NCBI GenBank assembly: GCA_031763025.1
Contig: JASSKH010000019.1
Coordinates: forward strand, 9,836,250-9,900,249
From: Macrocystis pyrifera
Taxonomy: Eukaryota > Sar > Phaeophyceae > Laminariales > Laminariaceae
Direction of reading: 5' to 3'
DNA length: 64,000 bases
Part shown: positions 46,019-56,235 of the stretch, piece by piece
Numbering within the stretch: position 1 is the stretch's first letter
How the letters are laid out: each line of letters starts with the position of its first letter
Program-made: the position numbers and the translations under genes
The notes under the pieces: model-generated
Databases searched by the model: none
What the model saw: the letters and a program-made list of their open reading frames with translations, nothing else
What the model was told of the DNA's origin: nothing

Positions 46019-46425
46019 TGGAACGATGTCGTTGCCCCTTGCTTTTGTGTTTTCGGTCCCAGAGACTGATGCCGCCCCAAAATGCGTCTGTCTCGTAGTA
46101 TTACTATATTCCAGGTATACAGATACTCGTGAAATGCTCGGTCGGTCTTCCGCACAACTAATTCCTGGAACCCTCGTTATCCGTAGTGAAAGCTCATCCT
46201 GTCCACTGCTTGAAGAGCTGCCAGATCGATGTCGTTGTCACGTCCCTTGTTAGGGTCCCCGAGCCTGATGCCGCTGCAACATGCATCTATCTGCGTAAAC
46301 AACAATTTGTATAAACATTAATTCGCGAAATTCTCGGTCTTCCGCGCTATGATACCAAATCCCGGCCTCCTGTCATCCGTGACAAACGCTCATCGTGTGC
46401 ACTCCTCGAATCGTCGAACAAGCAA
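46019..46425. repeat. Diverged tandem duplication, ~200-bp unit
   Basis: Units 46019-46222 and 46223-46425 share CGATGTCGTTG, CTGATGCCGC, GAAAT.CTCGGT and CTTCCGC. AAGCTCATC.TGT matches AACGCTCATCGTGT. The units are strongly diverged. Function unknown. Confidence 0.5.
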
Positions 46426-46802
46426 CGGTGAATTTAACGCGCCAAATCTTGAACGGCAGCAAGCAGCATCTCGCCCGTGATTGCTCGTCCAGTGCTCTCT
46501 ATAGGACACCGCGTAGGCCTATAGCCGTACTGTTACAGTAATATTAATGGTGGTTTTAAGAGCAGGCTCCGTCGCAGCCGTGGCGCACTTGCTCCGGATG
46601 CAGGGCAACACGGCAGAACAGAAAGCGACACCACACTCACTCCCCCCCTCCATCGTGTCAGATTAAATTTATACAAACCAATGGCTTGATAATTGTGGAG
46701 TGGTTCTTTCTTTTGTTTTCTTGGTTTCATGCATGTTCTTTCTTCTCTTTCACTCTTCATCTCTTTCATTAATAATTGTATAATACAGCAGTCGTATATG
46801 TA

Positions 46803-47116
46803 CCGGCGTCCCCGGTGGCTTGGTAGGTGGTCCGCGTGCCTGTCAAGATCAATTTCGTGGGTTCAAGTCCCACCGAGTGCACATGCTCATAGGGACTTTT
46901 TCTTGCATAAAAAATTGATAAGCGGAAAGCGCGAAAGCGTGAGTTGGCTACATTCGATGAAAATCGACGAGCAGTGGGAATGCTGAACCCTATGCGCGAC
47001 AAAAATAAAAGGCACGTACCGGGGGGGAGAAGGGACGACACCTGTGACCACGGCTTGTCCAGAAGATCGTCGAGGGTAAAACCTCCTACGAGTGGGCTGG
47101 GAAGTAAAAGTGATGG

Positions 47117-47149
<33 letters not shown>
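46803..47149 (+). mobile_element. SINE, first of a head-to-tail pair
   Basis: Full-length SINE ending in ~30 A. Shares with the next copy a private variant (GGGAAGTAAAAGTGATGGAT) not seen in other copies, and both are preceded by TATATG. Confidence 0.85.
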
Positions 47150-47153
<4 letters not shown>

Positions 47154-47161
47154 TGATGAGC

Positions 47162-47473
47162 CGGCGTCCCCGGTGGCTTGGTAGGTGGTCCGCGTGCTTG
47201 TCAAGATCAATTTCGTGGGTTCAAGTCCCACCGAGTACATGCTCATAGGGACTTTTTCTTGCATAAAAAAATTGATAAGCGGAAAGCGCGAAAGCGTGAG
47301 TTGGCTACATTCGATGAAAATCGACGAGCAGTGGGAATGCTGAACCCTATGCGCAACAAAAAATAAAGGCACGTACCGGGGGGGAGAAGGGACGACACCT
47401 GTGACCACGGCTTGTCCAGAAGATCGTCGAGGGTAAAACCTCCTACGAGTGGGCTGGGAAGTAAAAGTGATGG

Positions 47474-47506
<33 letters not shown>
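47162..47506 (+). mobile_element. SINE, second of the pair, with (TA)n tail
   Basis: Full length, but the A tail is replaced by GATAAATATATATATA, a (TA)n run to 47506. Twelve bases separate it from the first copy. The pair looks like a tandem duplication rather than two independent insertions. Confidence 0.85.
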
Positions 47507-47507
<1 letters not shown>

Positions 47508-47579
47508 CTGTAGAGCGGTTGCTGTTATTTAATAGTAGCTCTTATCATTGGCATAGCATTGGTCATCTATTGTCCTGTG

Positions 47580-48300
47580 CATGTCAACGTGGTGTCAACC
47601 GGTGATCGTGGCAACGTAGTGGCGTGGCTTCGTGACCACAGATTCTGAACTTGTATCTCTTCTACTGCTGCTGTAGGATTGAAGAATCGGTACGGACACC
47701 GGTTGCTGTGCTGGATGTCGACGGGTAGAAAGAACGGTTTAATGCGAAGAACAGACACAGCGATGATCTCCTCACGAAGGACTGCTGCTGTGCATTGCGA
47801 TGTAATAACTCCGTCTCATAATATATGAGCACGGAACTTGCATCTACTGCTGTATCTCTCTCAACATACAAGAAGAATTAGCACGGGCAACAGGTGTATA
47901 TACAGTAGTACACAGAGTACTGCATTTTTCTGGGTTCTTGTCTTCTTTTGTTTTCTTTCGTTTTCTCTCATAGATTGTGTACGTGGCTGTCATATCCAGT
48001 ACTTGTAACTATTGTGATGTCATGACATGGCATTGCATTGTGAACGGCTGCTGCTGTGATTATGCATACGTAACAATGTAGTATTAATATCTCTGTGGCG
48101 AAGTTTTGTAACCACAGAACGAACTGTACGAATCTCCCGAGGGATTGAAGAATCGGCACGGCTGACGGACAGACTGGTTGGGAATGTTCTGGATGTCGAC
48201 GGTAAAAAGAACGGTTTAATGTGAAGAACACACAGACATCGACGGGTATAAGGAACGGTTTGTTTTCCATGTGAAGAACACGCAACCTTCTCAGGTTTGC
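47580..48300 (+). mobile_element. Three LINE-A tail fragments in a row
   Basis: Tail units at ~47600-47757, a decayed one at ~47820-47890, and 47935-48240 with a duplicated end (GACATCGACGGGTATAAGG at 48237). Each contains short insertions bounded by TA relative to the consensus at 2566-2690. Confidence 0.65.
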
Positions 48301-48620
48301 TCTTCTTCAGCTGTCAGGCGGAAGTAAAACGCGCTTTCGCTTCATTCAGCTCGTTTTTTAGCAGCAACAGCAGCTGCCGCAGTACTCTTTTTAGAGTCTT
48401 TTTACGTACCACTCTGACCCAACATATAAGGTACGTTTGGATTTAATAATTGTATGCTACCGGTCCTTATATTTCGGGTCAGAGTGGTATCACTTTCGTA
48501 CTTTAGACATCAATTATGTATCTCTTATTTTGGCTCAGGCGACCCGGTTATTGTGACGTCAACGTTAAGCTCGGGCGATTATGTACCTGGCAGGTAGGAT
48601 TTAGAGTGGCGGCCTTGATT
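48301..48620. other. No feature recognised
   Basis: Contains ACCACTCTGACCC (48410) and its complement GGGTCAGAGTGGT (48476) as the arms of a loose inverted repeat about 80 bp across. No more is seen. Confidence 0.35.
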
Positions 48621-49841
48621 TTCCATCACTTTTACTTCCCAGCCCACTCGTAGGAGGTTTTACCCTCGACGATCTTCTGGACAAGCCGTGGTGACAGGTG
48701 GCGTCCCTTCTCCCCCCCGGTACGCCCGCGCGTGCCTTCATTTGGTTTTTTGCCCAAATCAGGTATACCTGGCCACTTTCGTGCCAAAAACAGTTACATA
48801 CTGAAATCAAGTATAAAACACACACCAGGAGCCCTGCTATTGGCCAAGCTGACATTGTTACTGATTTTGGCACGAAAAAGGCCAAGGTACACCTGATTTT
48901 TTCTACTCTGTCTAGATTTCAACTGATTTTGGCTAACTTTGAACCAATCAGAGAGGCCATACGTACACTGTGTTTTATCTCCGGATGCGTCTGCCCTCCC
49001 TCGGTTGAAATTCTTCTGTGCAGTGTAGTGACGTATACACTCTGTACTCGTACGTCGTACGTAAAAGCACGTATATACATGCATACATGCGTACGCTGGT
49101 TTCACTTTTTCTCTTTTCTTTGAAGTGTGCCATGTGCTTCAGTTACGAGTAGTTGTCGTGTGTACGTACTGATCTGCTGTTTTCTATGTTCACAGCAGTC
49201 TTTACAGCACCATGGACACTCGGCGTTTTTTGTCTGCACCACCCCGCATCGAGGTGATCTCAGGTTTGGTACGGCAAGATAGTTTCGTGCCGAGCAGGCG
49301 GTTCCGCGAGGACGGTCTGGAAACTTTAAAGCTGTCAACGGGGGGGGGCGCCAGAGTAAATACTGTTCGCGCTCCCATGGCGAAACAAACGAAGCATATT
49401 AAGATTAATAGTGACTCTCTGCACGTCCAAGTGGAGTCTGTGGTACCTACACCCTGAAGAACACAAGACAATTCAGATTTTAGAGGCCATGTGGCACGCT
49501 TAATGCTTTAGGCGTATTCTTTTTTTTCCGGATTGTCATGGACATCACACCGCTCGTGGCGCGCGTTTTTTACTTGGTTTTAGTATGTAATTGATTTTGG
49601 CTCAAACGGATCAGGTATACCTGATTTTGGCATTTTCCCTTTATTTTTTGTCGCGCATAGGGTTCAGCATTCCCACTGCTCGTCGATTTCCATCGAATGT
49701 AGCCAACTCACGCTTTCGCGCTTTCCGCTTATCAATTTTTTATGCAAGAAAAAGTCCCTATGAGCATGCACTCGGTGGGACTTGAACCCACGTAATTGAT
49801 CTTGACAGGTACGCGGACCACCTACCAAGCCACCGGGGACG
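48621..49841 (-). mobile_element. SINE split by TIR element B
   Basis: Minus-strand SINE: 3' part 48621-48743, 5' part with tRNA head 49647-49841. The halves join cleanly across element B at the TGCCTT(C/T)ATTTTTTGTCGC position seen in other copies. Confidence 0.85.
48744..49639 (+). mobile_element. TIR element B, complete copy (896 bp) inside a SINE
   Basis: Left end GGTTTTTTGCCCAAATCAGG, right end CTGATTTTGGCATTTTCCC. Reverse complement of the 14523-15351 copy throughout. Flanks TTCATTT / TTTATTT form a probable 7-bp target duplication with one mismatch. No transposase. It is 67 bp longer than the 14.5-kb copy, partly through short TA-bounded insertions. Confidence 0.75.
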
Positions 49842-50324
49842 AGTACAAATAAATGCTCAGCTAGCTGTATTACATGAAAGCCCAGCCTGAAATTCTAGAA
49901 TAATACCTATTACCCTGGTATTAATATGGATTCCACCTACTCACGTATTTTTTGTAGGAGTAATCAGTACCATCTACTACTACTGTAGTAACAGGAGTCG
50001 CTATTGCATAACACAGACAGGGTAACCTCAGGTTGTATTTGTTGTCCTCACATTAACAAACTCTTGAATCAAAGAATCCGTGGTCACACAAAAATGCAAA
50101 GATGATGGAGCCCTGTAGGCACAACGTGCTACACAGCAATGTACCTGGTAGGCATTTAGTACTGCTCAATCAAGTATTATTACATTGATTGGTACACCCC
50201 CTGTCTAGGTTTCTGACAGATAGTGAATCTATCATGAGCACGTACGCACGAGGTATTTCGTATCTGTATTTCGTTTCGAAAGTATCGGTAGCAGGTGCTG
50301 CGTACGCACTAAGCAAAAAGCTGT
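49842..50324. other. No feature recognised
   Basis: Anonymous spacer with scattered short TA-bounded motifs. Confidence 0.3.
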
Positions 50325-51740
50325 AAGTGTGTGTGTGTGTGTTCTTCACATTAAACCGTTCTTCTACTCGTCGACATCCAGCAAGCCCAGTGTCCGTGCT
50401 GATTCTTCACCCTAGAAAGATACGAGCTCTGTGGTCACAGACTACGACACAGAGATAACACACCGTAATGCATTAATAGCCTACGTAATACCATGCCTTC
50501 GCACTAGGTGCGGCCGACACAACATACATACATACGCCAGCAACCAAAATACACCATAAAGAAAGAGAAGCAACGAAAAAAAACCAAACCGAAAAAGAAC
50601 AAGAAAAAGAAAAAGAAAAGGAGAAGAATCCCAAATAAATAAATAAAATGGGAAGCCAAAGCTCAGACACATACATACTTACCCCGAGCATGAGCCAAAA
50701 GGGACGTGCAAGGGGAAAGATACGAGAAGGAAAAAGGGGACTATGCATCCCGGTGAACACTTAACTAAGTAAAAAGAGCAATAGTGAGTGGGCCAAAATA
50801 CGCTCGTCACCCACCCACTATGTAGTACTTCTTTCATAAGGATAAGAAGGGAAAAAAAAAAAATGCATACCGAACGGCCGCAGCAGTTGGCGGTACGAGT
50901 AGCAAAGAAACGTCCAACCTATTAGTCGGCCTGGTACCTTGCTACCCTATCTGCGGTCTCTCTGCTACTCTCTTCTACCGCGGTTTCCCTTCTACTCCTC
51001 CTGTTCCCCCCCCTGCCCCTATACACTTGTACGGTATTCCCTCTACCCCTCCTGCTGTTACCCCTCCCCCCATTCCCTCTAACACTACCTGCAGCGGATG
51101 CACGGCGCTGTACGCACTCGTCATGCCCGTACCCGTTCTTCCCCTTTACGGCCAGGGTACGCACATTGTAGGTCGCTACCACCACAAGTGCCGCCTTCCG
51201 CCTCTTACGAGCCTCGCGTGCTGCTTTTTTTTTTTGCCAGCCGACGAGAGGCTCGTCCCCTCCTCCTTTTTTGCTTTTTTTGTCTCTTCTTTTTCTCTAT
51301 GATAATATTGGCTCTCCGGTTTGTAGCTCGGTTCGCGCCTTGGTTTCCGTTGGTTGGGTGCAGCCGTCCCAGCCAACTTCGACACCCCCATCCTTCCTGT
51401 CGCGCTTGCGTACCCACGCGGTGGCCAGCCTCTCCTCTCCCCAGGTTACCCACGCAGCGCTCTCTGCTGTGGTGATGTACCCGTCCTGCCTCGGGGATGA
51501 ACTCCTCGGCATCCGGGTTAAAAATAAAACTCATCACCACCACCCCGCGCGGTCCTTAGAGTGAACAATTCACTCGCCAGACGGCGCGAGGTTCCCTCTC
51601 TACCCAGCCCGAGGCTCGATGCCCGTGTGGCTGCTGCTAGACCGCTGTAAGTCCTTGCGGGCTTCCTCGGCCCACCCCAAGGACGGGGCAGGCCGGAGAG
51701 GCTGGTAGTGGAGTAGCTTCGTACTTGCCAGCAGCACAGG
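50325..51740 (-). mobile_element. LINE-B with large internal deletion (5' region joined to 3' end)
   Basis: Minus strand: a 5' region (51190-51740) with a GAGTGAA/TTCACTC hairpin, the start of the ORF and the first residues of the endonuclease. It joins directly to the last ~65 codons of ORF2, the 3' UTR and tail. Endonuclease body and RT are missing. The 3' part is nearly identical to 52395-53180. It shows what the LINE-B 5' end looks like, which no other copy here preserves. Confidence 0.8.
50922..51534 (-). pseudogene. LINE-B ORF: N-terminus, endonuclease start, fused to C-terminus
   Basis: The ATG at 51532-51534 opens MSFIFNPDAEEFIPEAG, a PAM2-like motif. The coding trace then changes frame and continues with a Lys/Arg/Glu-rich stretch interrupted by one stop. 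In one frame it runs ARKRRKAALVVVATYNVRTL, AVKGKNGYGH: the beginning of an APE-type endonuclease (ATxNVRT). After ~20 endonuclease residues it fuses in frame at ACAGCGCCG to [20 protein letters not shown] and ends ARYQAD. The junction shows short microhomology (GAGT). Confidence 0.7.
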
Positions 51741-52194
51741 GAAATAAACCAGTTGTTACATTATTTTTACACTTGTAATAGTTGTTTTTTTTCGGGCTCC
51801 CATCCCCTGCTCTCTCTTTTCCGTAATTTCGGTACCGACAACATTCAAATTAAGCCACGTACAGATGAACTGCATACATATACCTATAATGTAGTTGGTG
51901 GAATGAGGATGTATGTAGGGAAATGTAGACTAAAAATGTTACGTAACAAACGCTACATGAATTTAAGTCTTGTAAACTCGATTTCCACCACATTCTCCCT
52001 CACTAAACCTGACTTATCTCTCCTCGCGAGTAAGTCAGGAACACCCGATGAGACTCTTGAGTATCCAAGTTTTACCTCCGACTTTTCGGTACCGGACTCA
52101 GTATGCAATGATCGCATTGCTCTCATCGTTCCTTCCTAGGTGTTTTCTAAGCGAATGAGTTTTACAGGTTCTTGAACATGAGATATTCCCCTTT
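51741..52194. other. No gene; first unit of an ~80-bp direct repeat
   Basis: GTAGGGAAATGTAGACTAAA..AACTCGATTTCCACCACA at 51916-51993 recurs at 52286-52366. Between them CCTGACTTA (52008) and TAAGTCAGG (52031) form a perfect 9-bp inverted repeat. Confidence 0.5.
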
Positions 52195-52285
52195 TTTTTT
52201 TTTTTTTTTTTCGGGGGACGAAGGCGAGAATCGAACCACGGACCTCGCTCTTCAAAATCTCACGCCCTGTCTGCGACGCCATTGT
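52195..52285 (-). mobile_element. tRNA-derived retroposon with A tail
   Basis: On the minus strand GGCGTCGCAGACAGGGCG (A-box-like) and GTGGTTCGATTCTCGCC (B box) are followed at once by CCCCCG and ~20 A. The arrangement of a tRNA body plus poly(A) suggests a retroposed tRNA or minimal SINE, unrelated to the main SINE family. Confidence 0.45.
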
Positions 52286-52389
52286 AGGGAAATGTAGACT
52301 AAAAATGTTACCTAACAAACGCTACATGATGAATTTAAGGATTATAAACTCGATTTCCACCACAAGGAGGAGTAGGTTTTGCGATCAGG

Positions 52390-54725
52390 GGGTGTGTGTG
52401 TGTGTGTTCTTCACATTAAACCGTTCTTCTACTCGTCGACATCCAGCAAGCCCAGTGTCCGTGCTGATTTTTCACCCTAGAAAGATACGAGCTCTGTGGT
52501 CACAGACTACGACACAGAGATAACACACCGTAATGCATTAATAGCCTACGTAATACCATGCCTTCGCACTAGGTGCGGCCGACACAACATACATACATAC
52601 GCCAGCAACCAAAATACACATAAAGAAAGAGAAGCAACGAAAAAACCAAACCGAAAAAGAACAAGAAAAAGAAAAAGAAAAGGAGAAGAATCCCAAATAA
52701 ATAAATAAAATGGGAAGCCAAAGCTCAGACACATACATACTTACCCCCCGAGCATGAGCCAAAAGGGACGTGCAAGGGGAAAGATACGAGAAGGAAAAAG
52801 GGGACTATGCATCCCGGTGAACACTTAACTAAGTAAAAAGAGCAATAGTGAGTGGGCCAAAATACGCTCGTCACCCACCCACTATGTAGTACTTCTTTCA
52901 TAAGGATAAGAAGGGAAAAAAATCAAAATGCATACCGAACGGCCGCAGCAGTTAGCGGTACGAGTAGCAAAGAAACGTCCAACCTATTAGTCGGCCTGGT
53001 ACCTTGCTACCCTATCTGCGGTCTCTCTGCTACTCTCTTCTACCGCGGTTTCCCTTCTACTCCTCCTGTTCCCCCCCCTGCCCCTATACACTTGTACGGT
53101 ATTCCCTCTACCCCTCCTGCTGTTACCCCTCCCCCCATTCCCTCTAACACTACCTGCAGCGGATGCACGGCGCTGTCTACTCAGCTTTGCCTCAGCCTCG
53201 TGCCACCTGCCCATGAACTGTTCAGCTGCTTCGAGGATTCCCCGGTACCACTTTCCCGTCTGTTTTGCTGCAGTGGGCCACAGTGCGGTCCCAACTCCAA
53301 AGACTAAGGGGGAGTCTTCCGTTGATCCCTCTGAGGCTTTGAACACTCTAAGGTCCTCAGCAATTGCCCTAGGCCAAGTCTTAGGCTGCCCGCCTGGTTT
53401 CGGGCTCCCCCCACCAGCGATCGTCCCGAACATCAACCGACTGGGCAATCGCCCCTCGTGTTGCCGCACCACAGCCCCCGCAAAGAAGAGTCGCCGTTTA
53501 CGGATGGTCGTTTCGATACTTTCGCATCGTGTTATCCTGAGCGCCTTCGCATACGAGAGGGTGGTGTGGTCGGTGCGTAGTCGGCGCTGGAAACCAATGA
53601 CTCGCAGAAGGACTTCGTGGTGGGCTGATCGAAGCTTGGCGAAGTGGTCCGCATTGAGGGTCCACGTCACGCAACCGTACAGCAAGGTCTCAATCACCTC
53701 GGCCTTCAGCATCCGGACTTTCAGACTAAGCGGTGCGTTCGTCCTATCGTACAGTTCCGGACCATACCGTTTGAGGCATGCCCGCATCAGACGGATTCGT
53801 CGCTCGATTTCGAAGGAGAGGTCAGCGTTCTCGTGGATAATGCCTCCTAGGTACAAAAACTGGGTCGTCTGTTTATACTTTTGGCCTGCAGCTTCGATCG
53901 CGAGCGGTGAGGTGGTAAACGTCTGATCCGGTGTTCGTAGGAGCATCGTCTCTGTCTTCTTCTCGGATACCGTGAGACCTACTGCTTCGAAGACAGTCAC
54001 GATGACTGTCATCATTCTCGCAAGGCCTTCCGCCGACTTCGAGACTATTCCTGCATCGTCTGCATACAACATGCCCCACACAGCCCTTTGCACGCATGCC
54101 AACGGTTCCTCTTTTCCGACAACCCTGTCCTCTTCGAGATGAACCAAATCCCTTACGATGCATTCGTCTTTGCTGAAGCGTACCAGCACGATGTGTATCG
54201 CAGCGGCGAAGAACACGTTGAATAGTAACGGCGATAGTACGCAGCCTTGCCGCAGTCCCTGGGTTACATTGAACCAGTCCGAGTGTTCACCGTCATCCGC
54301 ACGCACGCGAGCCCGCATGCCTTCGTGAAAATTGCGAATGATTGTGAGCATCTTGGTTGGTACACCAAGGCGTGTGAGTACTCCCACAACAGTTCTCGGT
54401 CGACAGAGTCGTACGCTTTCTGCAAGTCGATGAAGCACATGTACAGGGGGATTTTCTTCTGCCGCCCGAGCTGCTGCAACCGGCGCACGACAAACAGCAT
54501 ATCGACTGTTGACCGTGCGGGGCGGAAGCCACACTGTTCTTCAGGGAGTATATGCTCGGTCTCGCAGTAGCTGCTTAGACGGTACGCAACGATTTTCAGC
54601 AACACCTTGCCTGCGTGAGCAACAAGCGAAATACCTCTGTAGTTGTTGCAATCAGTTCTATCCTTCTTTTTATGAAGCGTTTTTATGATCGCATCTTTCC
54701 ATTGTAGGATCTTTTGTTTATAGGG
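52390..54725 (-). mobile_element. LINE-B, 5'-truncated, longest RT copy
   Basis: Minus strand: RT from just upstream of the first RT block to the C-terminus, then a ~590-bp 3' UTR, tail unit and (AC)n end at ~52395. The 5' break at ~54720 abuts repeat D. The 3' UTR is almost identical to the 50.3-kb copy, indicating recent activity. Confidence 0.88.
52987..54725 (-). pseudogene. LINE-B ORF2 reverse transcriptase (RT core and C-terminus)
   Basis: The upstream frame reads [59 protein letters not shown] and motif [19 protein letters not shown]. One frameshift near 54400 leads to the 515-residue frame 54534-52987, real from about its residue 49 ([14 protein letters not shown]). That frame holds [18 protein letters not shown] (motif B), YADD at residues 157-160 (motif C) and [16 protein letters not shown] ~300-residue C-terminal region follows with a conserved LLYGCVTW and a Gly/Arg-rich end. 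The block order is that of APE-type non-LTR retrotransposons (RTE/Jockey-like; clade not resolved). The catalytic Asp pair is intact. Confidence 0.88.
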
Positions 54726-54800
54726 GTGTTTTTTACTTGAAAATTGCGTAGCGCGGTCTGCACTTCGGAATCGTCGTCCGCAATTGAAAAATTTCCTAGG
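54720..54800 (+). repeat. 80-bp dispersed repeat D, copy 2
   Basis: TAGGGGTGTTTTTTACTTG..GCGCGGTCTGCACTTCGGAAT, as at 33695-33775. It starts where the LINE-B 5' end stops. Confidence 0.6.
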
Positions 54801-54840
54801 GTGGCAGACGCCTATCTATATGATGAGGTCAAGCTTTCGG

Positions 54841-54912
54841 AACTGCAGTCAGTCCCCTTTCAGGACAAAACACTCCAATTCTAATTAATTCGTCCCCAAA
54901 ACGGGACTGCAG
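54841..54912. mobile_element. TTAA-type MITE, partial
   Basis: AACTGCAGTCAGTCCCCTTT and GTCCCCAAAACGGGACTGCA are the two arms, with the outer ends eroded. Confidence 0.5.
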
Positions 54913-55368
54913 GATGTGCTACTGCTGTAGAAGCATTAGGCTCGTACTGCGTTGACGGTATCATGGTTCTATTAATTATTAATAGTTGGCGGTTCTTGTG
55001 TGTCAGCACCAACTCTGTCTCGGGATCGTACAAGTATTCACTATTATGAAGCACTGCGCGTCAGCGAAGAACCTTGTATGGTGGCTGGGTGGGTATGGAT
55101 AGGTACGTGCGTGGGGGTTGGTGGGTAGGTTGGCGGCTACCTGCGTGCGCTGGTTGATACGTGGGCTTGCTGGTCCCACCATCACCCACACTTTCCACCC
55201 CCAACATTCCGATGCTAAGCGATGCGCGTCAGCGCAAAATCCTTGATGGATGGGTTGGCGGGGGGGGGGGGGCGGCGTCTACCGGCAATATCAAATAACA
55301 ATGTCTTATTATCCACATCACACATTACAGTAGTCAGCCTTTGGATCGTGTTCGTATTCACTAATACA
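54913..55368. other. No feature recognised
   Basis: ATGCGCGTCAGCG-containing sequence at ~55058 and ~55220 and GGTGGGTA-rich stretches give loose internal repetition. No gene. Confidence 0.3.
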
Positions 55369-55700
55369 CTTTTTTTTTTTTTTTTTTTTTTCATCACTTT
55401 TACTTTCCAGCCCACTCGCAGGAGGTTTTACCCTCGACGATCTTCTGGACAAGCCGTGGTCACAGGTGTCGTCCCTTCTCCCCCCCGGTACGTGCCTTTA
55501 GTTTTTATCGCGCATAGGGTTCAGCATTCCCACTGCTCGTCGATTTTCATCGAATGTACAGCTAACTCACGCTCTCGCGCTTTCCGCTAATCAATTTTAT
55601 GCAAGAAAAAGTCCCTATGAGCATGCACTCGGTGAGACTCGAACTCACGAAATTGATCTTGATAGGCTCGCGGACCACCTACCAAGCCACCGGGGACGCT
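55369..55700 (-). mobile_element. tRNA-derived SINE, full length
   Basis: Minus-strand copy with a ~23-base tail (T run at 55369-55391), complete body and tRNA head ending CCACCGGGGACGC at 55698. The B-box side reads GAGACTCGAACTC. Confidence 0.85.
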
Positions 55701-55819
55701 ACGAGAGTATAGACGTCAGCAAAAAACATTGTATGGTGGCTGGGCAGATATGGGGGTATGGGGGGGTCAGCGAAGAACATTGATTGTATTGTGGTGACTG
55801 GGCGGGTATGGGGTATGGG

Positions 55820-56235
55820 GGGTCACACACACTTCGCCGTCGTTTCTGGCTGCCGAAGACGGCTGTCTGGCGCATCCAACGCCTTCACGAACCCCGTAAA
55901 TAAGGAGCGTGCTTCAATTTCGCGAGCTGTGGTTGCTTCTTTTAGCTGTCCGCAAGATAATAGGTGAGGTGCAAGCTTTCGGTTGGAGGCTGTTTTTTGT
56001 CTCATTTTTGTGTGCATACAACAACTGCACTTCAAAATCGACCCAAAATTCGACCATTCACTGCATGCAGCACTTCAAAGTCGAGGTGTAGGCCTCTGTT
56101 GAGAAAACGCGGATGGCCAATCTGAAGGCAATCGCATGCTAGTTGCTTTGGATGAAACAGTAAGTAAGCTAAAATACACCCGCTCTCTGCTAGGACACGA
56201 ACCAGCCGAAGGTCCGAACGCACTGTGTAAAAATA
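55820..56235 (+). repeat. Repeat A, copy 3 (partial)
   Basis: Aligned with 35110-35463: CTGTCTGGCGCATCC, TTCGCGAGCTGTGG, TTTTTTGTCTCATTTT, AAGTCGAGGTGTAGGCCTCT and GAACCAGCCGAAGGTC. More diverged than the other two copies, and missing the left third. Confidence 0.6.
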
